Source: Streptomyces sp. WMMC500
Lineage (GTDB): Bacteria > Actinomycetota > Actinomycetes > Streptomycetales > Streptomycetaceae
DNA: 64,000 bases
Assembly (NCBI RefSeq): GCF_027497195.1
Contig: NZ_CP114905.1
Span: forward strand, 6,645,001 to 6,709,000
Direction of reading: 5' to 3'
This document shows positions 1 to 8,890 of the stretch, in pieces; position 1 is the first letter of the stretch; the number at the start of each line of letters is the position of its first letter. The position numbers and the translations under genes are program-made. The notes below the pieces were generated by a model. It was given only the letters and a program-made list of their open reading frames with translations. It was not told the DNA's origin and searched no databases.

Positions 1-1
1 C

Positions 2-145
2 CCCGCGCTGCCCGAGTACAGCACCCTGCTCGGCGACGACTTCGCGCAGAACCTCGCTGCGATCCTCAAGGGCGACACCGGCGTCGAGGACGGACTCGAC
101 GCCACCGCCGAGAAGTTCACCGAGCTGGTCCCCGACTTCTCGTAG
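2..145 (+). CDS. C-terminal end of an ABC transporter sugar-binding protein (partial)
   Basis: Only the last 47 codons lie in the window, in the frame that starts at base 2 and ends with TAG at 143-145. The readable tail (ALPEYSTLLGDDFAQNL, then LDATAEKFTELV) looks like the C-terminal helices of an extracellular solute-binding protein of the maltose/alpha-glucoside type. The assignment leans on context: two MalF/MalG-like permeases and a GH13 glucosidase follow on the same strand, 27 bp downstream. It would be the secreted lipoprotein that delivers sugar to the permeases. The N-terminus and signal peptide are outside the window, so substrate specificity cannot be judged. Confidence 0.75.
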   Translation, partial: PALPEYSTLLGDDFAQNLAAILKGDTGVEDGLDATAEKFTELVPDFS

Positions 146-172
146 CACCGCAGCGGGCCGGAGGGGCACCGA

Positions 173-1111
173 ATGATCAGCAGTCTGAAGCGGTCGTACA
201 GCCGCCACTGGTACGCCTACGCCATGGTGGCCCCGGTCGTCGCCGTCCTCGGCGTGCTCGTGGCGTACCCGCTGGGCCGGGGCGTCTATCTGTCGCTGAC
301 CGACGCCACGAGCGACAACGTCGGCCGCACCATCGGCGTCAACGAGATCCCCGACAGCTTCTCCTTCGTCGGCTTCGACCACTACGTCGAGATCCTCACC
401 GGCAGCGCCGCCGACACCTTCTGGAAGCAGTTCGTCTGGACGCTGTTCTGGACCGCCGCCTGCGTCGCCCTCCACTACGGCATCGGCCTGGGCCTCGCGG
501 TCCTGCTCAACCGCCGGATGCGCGGGCGCACCCTGTACCGGCTGGCGCTGATCCTGCCGTGGGCGGTGCCGACGTTCGTCACCGTCTTCTCCTGGCGCAT
601 GATCCTCGCCGACGGCGGCGTGCTGAACTCCGCGTTCGCCTCCTTCGGCCTGCCCGAACCGGCCTGGCTCAGCGAGCCGTTCTGGCAGCGCACGGCCGCG
701 ATCGTCGTCAACACCTGGTGCGGGGTGCCGTTCATGATGGTCTCGCTGCTCGGCGGGCTGCAGTCGATCCCGAACGAGCTGTACGAGGCCGCCGAGACGG
801 ACGGCGCCACGCCCTGGCAGCGGTTCCGGTACGTGACGCTGCCCGGCCTGCGCGCGGTGAGCAGCACGGTGATCATGCTGGGCGTGATCTGGACGTTCAA
901 CCAGTTCATCGTCATCTTCCTGCTGTTCGGCTCCACCGCGCCCGACACCGAGATCCTCGTCACCTGGGCGTACCGGCTCGGCTTCGGCCAGACGCCGCGG
1001 GACTACGCCGGCTCCGCCGCGTACGGCGTGATCATCCTGTCCATGCTCGTCGTGCTGGTGTCGGTCTACCGCCGCTGGCTGAACCGCAACGAGGAGGCGG
1101 TGGCCCGATGA
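173..1111 (+). CDS. ABC sugar transporter permease, MalF-like
   Basis: A 312-residue integral membrane protein of the binding-protein-dependent transport permease family. It has a first membrane helix at about residues 17-37 and the EAA-type loop (ELYEAAETDGATPWQRFRYV) at about 202-221, which contacts the ATPase. This is the usual length for MalF-like permeases of Gram-positives. The start has a GGAGGGG ribosome site 8 bases upstream. Its stop overlaps the ATG of the next permease (ATGA), so the two are translationally coupled. Together with the upstream binding protein it imports an alpha-glucoside or maltodextrin. The ATPase (MsiK-type in streptomycetes) is not encoded here, as is usual for this group. 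Confidence 0.9.
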   Translation: MISSLKRSYSRHWYAYAMVAPVVAVLGVLVAYPLGRGVYLSLTDATSDNVGRTIGVNEIPDSFSFVGFDHYVEILTGSAADTFWKQFVWTLFWTAACVALHYGIGLGLAVLLNRRMRGRTLYRLALILPWAVPTFVTVFSWRMILADGGVLNSAFASFGLPEPAWLSEPFWQRTAAIVVNTWCGVPFMMVSLLGGLQSIPNELYEAAETDGATPWQRFRYVTLPGLRAVSSTVIMLGVIWTFNQFIVIFLLFGSTAPDTEILVTWAYRLGFGQTPRDYAGSAAYGVIILSMLVVLVSVYRRWLNRNEEAVAR

Positions 1112-2043
1112 CCCGCCAGACCCGAACCGCCGTCTCCCGCCCCGCGGGCGCCCGCCCGACCCGCGCTGCCCCCTCCCGCCCGACCCGCCCCGGTGGATCC
1201 CGTCCGCGCCGCCGCGGCGAGCGGAGCACCGCCGCGTCCGTCCTGCTGCACGGCACGCTGCTGGCGGCCAGCTTCGTCGCCCTCTTCCCGGTCGTCTGGC
1301 TGGCGTGGATCTCGCTCGGCCCCGACAAGACCGACTTCCTGCACGCCGGCGACATCGCCGGCAAGATCAGCCTGTCGAACTACACGACCGTGCTGTCCGA
1401 CACCGACTTCCTGCACTGGGTCGGCAACTCGCTCGTCGTCAGCCTCGGTACGTGCCTGATCGGCGTCTTCGTCTCCGCCAGCGCCGCCTACGCCGTCTCC
1501 CGCATGCGCTTCCCCGGCCACCGGCAGCTCATGTGGACGTTCCTGGTCACGCAGATGTTCCCGTTCGCGATCCTCATCGTGCCGCTGTACAACATCCTGG
1601 CCGGGCTCGACCTGCTGGACACGTACTGGGCGCTGATCGCCGTCAACCTCACCCAGGCCGTGCCGTACTGCGCCTGGCTGCTCAAGGGCTACTTCGACAC
1701 CATCCCGCACGAGATCGACGAGGCCGGCCGGGTCGACGGGCTCACGCCCTTCGGCACGTTCTGGCGGCTGGTGCTGCCGCTGGCCCGGCCGGGCATGGCG
1801 GTCGCGGCGTTCTACACCTTCATCACCGCGTGGGCGGAGTTCGCCTTCGCGTCGGTGTTCATGCTCAGCTCCGACAAGTACACGCTGCCCATCGGCCTGG
1901 CGACCTTCGTCAGCGAGCACGACCAGCAGTGGAACCTGATGGCCGCCACCGGCGTGCTCATCGGGATCCCGGCCGCGGCGTTCTTCTACCTCGTCCAGCG
2001 CCACCTGGTGACCGGCCTGACGGCCGGCGCCGCCAAGTCGTGA
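1108..2043 (+). CDS. ABC sugar transporter permease, MalG-like
   Basis: A 311-residue second permease subunit. It has a long basic, proline/arginine-rich cytoplasmic N-terminus (residues 1-35) and then the MalG-type membrane core. The EAA loop (IPHEIDEAGRVDGLTPFGTF) is at about residues 202-221. The start ATG overlaps the stop of the MalF-like gene by four bases. It forms a heterodimer with that protein in the cytoplasmic membrane. The pairing with a downstream GH13 alpha-glucosidase indicates uptake and hydrolysis of maltose, trehalose or a related alpha-glucoside. The exact sugar is inferred only. Confidence 0.9.
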   Translation: MTRQTRTAVSRPAGARPTRAAPSRPTRPGGSRPRRRGERSTAASVLLHGTLLAASFVALFPVVWLAWISLGPDKTDFLHAGDIAGKISLSNYTTVLSDTDFLHWVGNSLVVSLGTCLIGVFVSASAAYAVSRMRFPGHRQLMWTFLVTQMFPFAILIVPLYNILAGLDLLDTYWALIAVNLTQAVPYCAWLLKGYFDTIPHEIDEAGRVDGLTPFGTFWRLVLPLARPGMAVAAFYTFITAWAEFAFASVFMLSSDKYTLPIGLATFVSEHDQQWNLMAATGVLIGIPAAAFFYLVQRHLVTGLTAGAAKS

Positions 2044-2126
2044 ACTCCCGCGCCGCCCCGCACCCTCCCGCAAGCCACTGGACGCGGCCCGCCCGGCCGC
2101 CCGCCCACCGACGACCCGGGGAAGAC

Positions 2127-3809
2127 ATGACCCAGCACCTTGCCGCCCGTACGGCCGCCGACTCCGCCGACGCCCTCGACTGGTGGCGCGACGCGGTGAT
2201 CTACCAGGTCTATCCGCGCAGCTTCGCCGACGGCGACGGCGACGGCAACGGCGACCTGCCCGGCATCCGCGCCCGGCTGCCGTACCTCGCGCGGCTCGGC
2301 GTCGACGCGGTGTGGCTCAGCCCGTTCTACGCCTCCCCGCAGGCCGACGGCGGCTACGACGTCGCCGACTACCGCGCCATCGACCCCGTCTACGGCACCC
2401 TCCACGACGCCGACGCGCTCATCCGCGACGCCCACGAACTGGGCCTGCGGATCATCGTGGACGTCGTGCCCAACCACTCCTCCGACCGGCACGAGTGGTT
2501 CCGCCGCGCCCTGCGCGAGGGCCCCGGCTCCCCGCTGCGCGCCCGCTACCACTTCCGCCCCGGCAAGGGCGCGCACGGCGAACTGCCGCCCAACGACTGG
2601 GAGTCCATCTTCGGCGGCCCCGCCTGGACCCGCTGCCCCGACGGCGAGTGGTACCTGCACCTCTTCGCCCCCGAGCAGCCCGACTTCGACTGGGAGCACC
2701 CGGCGGTCGCCGACGAGTTCCGCTCCATCCTGCGCTTCTGGCTCGACATGGGCGTGGACGGCTTCCGCGTCGACGTCGCCCACGGCCTGGTCAAGGCAGC
2801 CGGGCTGCCCGACATCGGCGGCGAGGACCAGTTGCGGCTGCTCGGCAACGCCGCCATGCCCTTCTTCGACCAGGACGGCGTGCACGACATCTACCGGAGC
2901 TGGCGCCGCGTCCTGGACGAGTACCCCGGCCGGCGCATCGCCGTCGCCGAGGCGTGGACGCCGACCGTGGAGCGCACGGCCAACTACGTACGCCCCGACG
3001 AGCTGCACCAGGCGTTCAACTTCCAGTACCTCGGCACCTACTGGGACGCCGCCGAGCTGCGCCCCGTCATCGACGCCTCGCTGGCGGCCATGCGCCCCGT
3101 CGGCGCCCCCGCGACCTGGGTGCTGTCCAACCACGACGTCACCCGGCACACGACCCGCTTCGGCAACCCGGCGGGCCTGGGCACCCAGTTGCGCTCGGCC
3201 GGCGACCCCGTCCGCGGCCTGCGCCGCGCCCGCGCCGCGACGCTGCTGATGCTCGCGCTGCCCGGCTCCGCCTACCTCTACCAGGGCGAGGAGCTGGGCC
3301 TGCCGGACGTCACCGACCTGCCCGACGAGGTGCGGCAGGACCCGGCGTTCGCGCGCGGGGCGGGACAGGACGGGTTCCGCGACGGCTGCCGGGTGCCGAT
3401 CCCGTGGACGGTGGCGGGGAGTTCGTACGGGTTCGGGGACGGCGGCAGTTGGCTGCCGCAGCCGGCGGGCTGGGGGGAGCTGAGCGTCGAGGCGCAGACC
3501 GGCGACCCGGGCTCGACGCTGGAGCTGTACCGGGCGGCGCTGGCGATACGCCGGGAGCACCCGGCGCTGGGCGCGGGGGACGGGGTGGAGTGGCTGGACG
3601 CGCCGGAGGGGGTGCTGCTGTTCCGGCGGACGGCGGCGAGCGGCGCGGCGTTCGTGTGCGCGGCGAACACCACGGGCGCGGCGGTGCGGATCACGGTGCC
3701 GGCGGGGCGCAGGCTGCTGGCGAGCGGGGACACGGCGGAGGGCGACGGCGGCGGCGAGGTGGAGCTGCCGGCGGACACCACGGTGTGGTGGTCGGCGGCG
3801 GAGTCCTGA
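2127..3809 (+). CDS. GH13 alpha-glucosidase (oligo-1,6-glucosidase/alpha-glucosidase type)
   Basis: A 560-residue cytoplasmic enzyme without a signal peptide. All four conserved GH13 regions are visible: DVVPNHSSD (about 112-120), GFRVDVAHG with nucleophile Asp216, AEAW with acid/base Glu275, and LSNHD with Asp337. The opening WWRDAVIYQVYPRSFADGDGDG matches GH13 subfamilies that cleave short alpha-glucosides from the non-reducing end. A GGGGAAG ribosome site lies 4-5 bases before the ATG. It sits 83 bp after the permease genes and would release glucose from the imported disaccharide or dextrin. The 3' part (from about 3400) uses more G-rich wobble codons than the 5' part, without a frame break. 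Confidence 0.92.
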   Translation: MTQHLAARTAADSADALDWWRDAVIYQVYPRSFADGDGDGNGDLPGIRARLPYLARLGVDAVWLSPFYASPQADGGYDVADYRAIDPVYGTLHDADALIRDAHELGLRIIVDVVPNHSSDRHEWFRRALREGPGSPLRARYHFRPGKGAHGELPPNDWESIFGGPAWTRCPDGEWYLHLFAPEQPDFDWEHPAVADEFRSILRFWLDMGVDGFRVDVAHGLVKAAGLPDIGGEDQLRLLGNAAMPFFDQDGVHDIYRSWRRVLDEYPGRRIAVAEAWTPTVERTANYVRPDELHQAFNFQYLGTYWDAAELRPVIDASLAAMRPVGAPATWVLSNHDVTRHTTRFGNPAGLGTQLRSAGDPVRGLRRARAATLLMLALPGSAYLYQGEELGLPDVTDLPDEVRQDPAFARGAGQDGFRDGCRVPIPWTVAGSSYGFGDGGSWLPQPAGWGELSVEAQTGDPGSTLELYRAALAIRREHPALGAGDGVEWLDAPEGVLLFRRTAASGAAFVCAANTTGAAVRITVPAGRRLLASGDTAEGDGGGEVELPADTTVWWSAAES

Positions 3810-3973
3810 GCGCCACGGACCGGGGGAGCACCCGGTTCGTACGGTCCGGGAAACGCCCGTGCCGTACGGACCGGGCGCGCGTCTCGCGCCGTAGCGCACG
3901 GATCGCCGTGTCCCGGCCCGCCGGTTGCCGATAGCCTCGGTGAGCTGGACTGGGGCGAGCGCGGAGGCAGTTG

Positions 3974-4642
3974 ATGCCGGGTGGGGAGACGGGGACGCCG
4001 GATGTCCGGGGCGGCCGGGGCAGACGCCGCGACCTGCGGGGCCGCCCCTTCCCCGGCGCCGCGCTGGAGGCGGCCGGCGGGCAGGCGGAGATCCTGCGGG
4101 AGCTGCGGGCCTGGGCCGAGCAGGAGGCCGAGGACGCCGTCGAGTGGTATCTGAAGGACAAGCGCCTCAAGCGCCGCGGCTCCCGCGTCGTCACCGCGCT
4201 GACGATCCTCCTGGCCGTCGCCGGCACGCTGATCCCGCTGGCGAGCGCCATCTCCGGCGGCCCGCCGCAGGGCTGGGGATACGTGCTGCTGGCGCTGGCC
4301 GCCGGATGCAAGGGGTTCGACCACTTCTTCGGCCTGTCCTCGGGCTGGATGCGCGACATCACCGCGGCACAGGCCCTGCGCGCGGAGCTGAACGACTTCC
4401 GGCTGGCCTGGGCGGCGGAGCAGCTCCGCGCGGCCGACGGCACGGCCGCCACCGCCCCGGACGGCGCCGCCGGCGCCCTCGACACCGCGGCGCTGGAGCG
4501 CCGGCTGGTGCTGCTGACGTCGCTGGTCGAGGCCGTACGCCGGCAGGTGGAGGCGGAGACGGCGGAGTGGCTGAGCGAGTTCCGCGCCACGGCGCAGCAG
4601 CTCCAGGACCACGCGGGACCGCCGCCCGGCGAGCGGGGGTGA
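3974..4642 (+). CDS. SLATT-like two-helix membrane protein (putative effector)
   Basis: A 222-residue protein that I assign to the SLATT (SMODS/SLOG-associating 2TM effector) type. A charged helix (EAEDAVEWYLKDKRLKRRGSR, about 51-71) leads into two hydrophobic helices at about 72-93 and 100-120, separated by a short Gly/Pro turn. Then come the typical GFDHFFGLSSGWMRD stretch (114-128) and a long helical tail. SLATT proteins are proposed to form membrane pores or channels in nucleotide-signal conflict systems. No SMODS or SLOG partner is present; the next gene, 6 bp downstream, is an FtsK/EccC-like ATPase. A TTG at 3971 is an alternative start. Family membership is by motif recognition, not by a search. 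Confidence 0.72.
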   Translation: MPGGETGTPDVRGGRGRRRDLRGRPFPGAALEAAGGQAEILRELRAWAEQEAEDAVEWYLKDKRLKRRGSRVVTALTILLAVAGTLIPLASAISGGPPQGWGYVLLALAAGCKGFDHFFGLSSGWMRDITAAQALRAELNDFRLAWAAEQLRAADGTAATAPDGAAGALDTAALERRLVLLTSLVEAVRRQVEAETAEWLSEFRATAQQLQDHAGPPPGERG

Positions 4643-4648
4643 GGCGGG

Positions 4649-7600
4649 GTGGCCACGGAGCGGATGCTGACGGTCGTCCTGCCGGACGGCACGGAGCAGG
4701 ACGTGGTGCTGGAGGCGCCGGACGGCGCGCGGGTGTCGGAGGTGGCCCGGCGGCTCGCGGACTGGTGCGGTCCGCTGCCGTCCGCGGCGCGGCTGTTCCT
4801 CGCCGACGGCACGAAACTACCGCCCGACGCGGCGCTCGCGGACGTGCCCGTACGCCCCGGCACCCGGCTCTGGATCGTCACGCCGCCCGCCGCCCCCGAC
4901 ACGGGCGACACCTCCCCGGAGGCGATCCACCGCGCACTCCTCGAAGCGGGCCTCGCTGTGCCCGGCGAGGGCGGCACGCTCCTCTTCTCCCGCTCGCGCC
5001 CTGCCCCCGTCACCTTGCTGCCCGAGCGCGCGAGCCTGGCCGATCTCGTGATGCCGGCCGGGTTGCTCGTCTCGGAGGTGTGGCGGCAGGTGAGCCTGCG
5101 CCGCCGGCGGCGGGGCAGGCAGCCCTTCTTCGCCCACCCCGGTGTGGACAGCCGGAGGCTGGTCGCGAACGTCCGCAGAGCGACGTGGGAGCTGTGGCAC
5201 CGCCGCCCGGCCGACCGGGACTTCCTCGTGCTCCAGGTGGGCGAGAAGGACCACGCGGGCGAGGACGACGCCTACATCCCCATGGTGGTGAACCTGCTCG
5301 AGTACGGGGTGATCGGCATCGCCACGGACGAGGGACGGCACCGCACCGGCGCCTGGCTCGTCGCCCAGATCGCGGCCGTCCACAGCCCCGCCGACGTCGA
5401 CGTGCGCGTCCTGACCTCCGACGAGGATTCTGACGCCTGGGACTTCCTGCGCTGGCTCCCGCCCTCCGCGGCCGGCCCCCGGGTCAGCCGCGACGCGCGG
5501 GCGCACGCCGCGCACCTGTCCGACCTGCTGCGCCGGCTGGAGAACCGGCCGGCCGGCGGTCCGCAGCCGCCGCGGGCCGTGGTGGTGCTCGACGGCTCCC
5601 GGCTGCTGCGCAGGCTGCCCGGCGTGGCGGAACTCCTCCGGGAGGGCCCGCGCCACGGCGTGTCGGTGATCTGCCTGGACGCCGACGCGGCGATGCTGCC
5701 GGCCGAATGCCGCGCCGTCGTCGGCGGGGACACGTACCTCAAGCTGCCGGACGACGAGCACTTCGTCCACAACTGGTTCGCGTACCAGGCCGACCCCGCC
5801 TGGTCCGACCGCGTCGCCCGCATCCTCGCCCCCCTCCGCGACCCCACCGCCGACGACCCGATGGACAGCCCCCGCCTGCTCGACCTGCTCGAACTCCCGC
5901 ACCCGGGGCCCCACAAACTCGGCGCCCGCTGGGCGTCCCGCGCCCCCGGGCTGTCCGCCCCCATCGGCGAGTCCTGGGGCGCACCCGTCTCCATCGACCT
6001 CGTCAGCGACGGGCCGCACGCCCTCGTCGCCGGCACGACCGGCTCCGGCAAGACGGAGTTCCTGCGCACCTGGATCGCCTCCCTGGCCGCCTCCGTCGCG
6101 CCCGACGCGGTGTCCTTCCTGCTCGTGGACTACAAGGGCGGCGGCGCGTTCGGCGCGTGCGCCCGGCTGCCGCACACCGTGGACGTGCTCGCCGACATCG
6201 ACGGCTACCTCGTCGAGCGCACCCTCTCCGGCCTCGCCGCCGAACTGCGCAGGCGCGAGCAACTGCTGGCGCGGACCGGCGTGCGCGACGTCGGCGAGTA
6301 CGCCGACCTGTACGCGGTCGGGGACGACCGCGCGCCCGTGCCGCTGCCCCGGCTGGTGCTCGTCGTGGACGAGATCGCCGCGCTGGTCAGCGAGTTGCCG
6401 GACTTCGTCAGCGGGCTGGTGGACATCGCGCGTCGCGGTCGCTCCCTCGGCGTCCACCTCGTCCTCGCCACGCAGCGGCCGGGTGCCGTGGTGAGCCCCG
6501 AGATCCGCGCCTACACCAACCTCCGCATTGCGCTGCGGCTCGCGGATCCGGACGAGAGCACGGACGTGATCCACGCGCCGGACGCGGCCCTGCTCGGTGA
6601 GTCCGAGCCGGGCGCCGCCTACGTGCGCACCGGTGCCGAGACCCTGGTGCGCCTGCGCACCGCGCGCGTCGGCGTCCGCTCCGCCGCCGGCCCGGGCGGC
6701 GAGCCACCCGTGCGGGTCCGCGGCGTCCACGCCGTGGGCGCCGAGGCCACCAGCGGATCGCTGCGCGTCGAGCCGGAGCCGACCGGGCCGACGGACCTCA
6801 CCGTCCTGGTCGACGGCATCCGCGCCGCCGCCGTCGCCCTCGGCTTCGAGCGGCCCCCCGCCCTCCTCCCGCCCCCGCTCGCCGACGAAATCCAGCTCGA
6901 CGAGCCGCTCACCGAGGACGACCTGCCCGAGCGCGGACGCGACCTGATACCCGTCCCCATCGGGCTGGCCGACGTGCCCGAGGACCAGTTCCAGACCGTC
7001 GCCGTCCTCGACCTCGCCGACAAGCTGCCGCTGCTCGTCGCCGGCGGCCCGCGCACCGGGCGCTCCCAGCTCCTGCGCACCGTCGCCGGCTCGGTCGCCC
7101 GTCAGCACAGCCTCTCCGACGTGCACCTCTACGGCATCGACTGCGGCACCGGCGCGCTCCAGGCGGTCGCCGAACTGCCGCACTGCGGCGCCGTCGTCTC
7201 CCGCAACGAACGCGAGCGGCTCACCCGGCTGCTGGACCGGCTCACCACCATCGTGCGGGCCCGGCAGTCCCAGCTCGCCGCCGAGGCATTCCCGGACGTC
7301 GCCGCGCAGCGGCAGGCGGTGGCGGCGCACCGGCGGCTGCCGTACCTGCTGGTGCTCGTGGACGGGTGGGAGGGCTTCCTCGACGCGCTCGGCGACGTCG
7401 ACTACGGCAAGCACGTCGACGACTTCACCCGGCTGTGCCGGGAGGGGCCGCGGGTCGGGGTCTGCCCCGTCGTCGCGGGCGGACGGAGCGTGCTGAGCGG
7501 GCGGATCAGGACGACGGCCGCGGACATGCTGATCCTGCGGTTCGCGGATCCCGACGACTACCGTACGGCGGGCATCAGGCCCCGGTTCGTCCCCGGCCGC

Positions 7601-8890
7601 ATGCCGCCGGGGCGCGCGCTCTACGCCGAGGGCAGGGACCGTACCGTCGTCCAGGTCGCGCTCCTGCCCGGCGACCCCACCGCCCGCGGCCAGGCCGAGG
7701 CGCTCGCCCGGATCGGCGCGGCGGCGAGGGAGCGGGACGCCCGGGTGCCGCCCACGCGGCGCCCGTTCCGGGTCGACGCGCTGGACCTGGCCGCCGACCG
7801 CTTCCACGTCGGCGGCGGTACGGGCCGGCCCGTCGGCCGCGACGCGGAACTCGCGTGGCTGCGCGACCGCTACGCCACCGGCACCTCCGTCGCGCTGCTC
7901 GGCCCGCGCCGCGCGGGCAAGACGTGGGTGCTCGGCGAGCTGGAGCGGCGCCTCGTCGCGGACGGCGCGGGCCGGGTCCGCAAGCTCACCGTCCCGCACC
8001 GCGCCAGCCCCGTCGACAGCCCCGACCAGCTCGCCACCCTCCTCGACCCCGCCGTACGCGGCGCGGCGAGCCCCGCCGAGGCCCTGCTCACCCGGGCCGG
8101 GGAGCGCGCGGCCCGCGCCGACCGGGAGGCGTTCCTGCTCGACGAGGTCGGCCGGCTCGCCGAGTACCACCCGGCGGCCGTCTCCTGGCTGCGCGACCTC
8201 GGGCAGGCCGGCGCGTGGCTCGTCTACACCGGCACCGAGAAGGACTGGCAGACCGTCGTGCGCTCCGCGCTGACCGCGCCCGGCTCCAGCTTCGGCAACG
8301 ACGTCGACAAGCGCATCCTCGGCCCCCTCGGCGAGCCGCACGCGCTGGCGTTTCTCACCGGCACCGCCGCGAACCTCGGCGTCGACATCGAACCCGGCCG
8401 CGCGGGCGCGCGGATCCTGTCCCTGGTCGGCACCTGGCCGTTCTACCTCCAGGTGATGGGCGACGCGGTGGTACGGGCCGTCCAGGCGGACGACCGGCGC
8501 CCGCTGACGAGCCGGGCGGCGCTCGAAGAGCTGCGCAGGCAGGAGCTGTTGATCGGGCGCAGCGAGCAGTTCCAGTCCCGCTGGGCGGAGATCGGCCCCG
8601 CGGGCCGCGCCGCGCTGCTGCACACGCCCGGCGAGCCCCCGCCGGAGCCGGCGCCGGCGCAGCGGATGGAGCTGCGGGAGGTGGGGCTGCTGCGGCCGGG
8701 GGACGTGTGGCTGGCGGACCGGCCGTTCTTCGACTGGATCGCGCTGAGCCAGGTGTCGCTGCGCGACGAGTCGTTACGGGGCCGGGTCCGCGACGCGGCC
8801 CGCCGCCCCGCCGCGGACCCCCCTGCGCACCCGACCGCGGACCCCGCACGGGCCGACGGCCCGCGAACCGATGAGGAGTCAGCCACATGA
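4649..8890 (+). CDS. Multidomain FtsK/EccC-type ATPase with N-terminal ubiquitin-like and C-terminal AAA domain
   Basis: A 1413-residue protein starting at GTG. Residues about 5-77 read as a ubiquitin/YukD-like fold (LTVVLPDGTEQDVVLEAPDG, then GTRLWIV). An FtsK/SpoIIIE domain follows, with Walker A GTTGSGKT (462-469), Walker B LVLVVDEIAAL (569-579) and the LATQRPG sensor (606-612). A second FtsK-like domain has a degenerate P-loop GGPRTGRSQ (799-807; Arg in place of Lys) and Walker B-like LVLVDGWEG, as in later EccC domains. The C-terminal third (about 1040-1340) is an AAA/archaeal-type ATPase with GPRRAGKT (1085-1092), FLLDEVGRL and GTWPFYLQVMG. The protein lacks N-terminal membrane helices. 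It is flanked by a SLATT gene (6 bp) and a phosphoesterase gene (ATGA overlap). Role unknown; a motor or switch in a conflict or secretion-like complex is inferred. Confidence 0.85.
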   Translation: MATERMLTVVLPDGTEQDVVLEAPDGARVSEVARRLADWCGPLPSAARLFLADGTKLPPDAALADVPVRPGTRLWIVTPPAAPDTGDTSPEAIHRALLEAGLAVPGEGGTLLFSRSRPAPVTLLPERASLADLVMPAGLLVSEVWRQVSLRRRRRGRQPFFAHPGVDSRRLVANVRRATWELWHRRPADRDFLVLQVGEKDHAGEDDAYIPMVVNLLEYGVIGIATDEGRHRTGAWLVAQIAAVHSPADVDVRVLTSDEDSDAWDFLRWLPPSAAGPRVSRDARAHAAHLSDLLRRLENRPAGGPQPPRAVVVLDGSRLLRRLPGVAELLREGPRHGVSVICLDADAAMLPAECRAVVGGDTYLKLPDDEHFVHNWFAYQADPAWSDRVARILAPLRDPTADDPMDSPRLLDLLELPHPGPHKLGARWASRAPGLSAPIGESWGAPVSIDLVSDGPHALVAGTTGSGKTEFLRTWIASLAASVAPDAVSFLLVDYKGGGAFGACARLPHTVDVLADIDGYLVERTLSGLAAELRRREQLLARTGVRDVGEYADLYAVGDDRAPVPLPRLVLVVDEIAALVSELPDFVSGLVDIARRGRSLGVHLVLATQRPGAVVSPEIRAYTNLRIALRLADPDESTDVIHAPDAALLGESEPGAAYVRTGAETLVRLRTARVGVRSAAGPGGEPPVRVRGVHAVGAEATSGSLRVEPEPTGPTDLTVLVDGIRAAAVALGFERPPALLPPPLADEIQLDEPLTEDDLPERGRDLIPVPIGLADVPEDQFQTVAVLDLADKLPLLVAGGPRTGRSQLLRTVAGSVARQHSLSDVHLYGIDCGTGALQAVAELPHCGAVVSRNERERLTRLLDRLTTIVRARQSQLAAEAFPDVAAQRQAVAAHRRLPYLLVLVDGWEGFLDALGDVDYGKHVDDFTRLCREGPRVGVCPVVAGGRSVLSGRIRTTAADMLILRFADPDDYRTAGIRPRFVPGRMPPGRALYAEGRDRTVVQVALLPGDPTARGQAEALARIGAAARERDARVPPTRRPFRVDALDLAADRFHVGGGTGRPVGRDAELAWLRDRYATGTSVALLGPRRAGKTWVLGELERRLVADGAGRVRKLTVPHRASPVDSPDQLATLLDPAVRGAASPAEALLTRAGERAARADREAFLLDEVGRLAEYHPAAVSWLRDLGQAGAWLVYTGTEKDWQTVVRSALTAPGSSFGNDVDKRILGPLGEPHALAFLTGTAANLGVDIEPGRAGARILSLVGTWPFYLQVMGDAVVRAVQADDRRPLTSRAALEELRRQELLIGRSEQFQSRWAEIGPAGRAALLHTPGEPPPEPAPAQRMELREVGLLRPGDVWLADRPFFDWIALSQVSLRDESLRGRVRDAARRPAADPPAHPTADPARADGPRTDEESAT

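Noticed and set aside
4817..8623. Antisense frame of about 1270 codons over the FtsK-like gene
   Set aside because: No recognisable motif, low-complexity composition; the sense frame has three ATPase domains.
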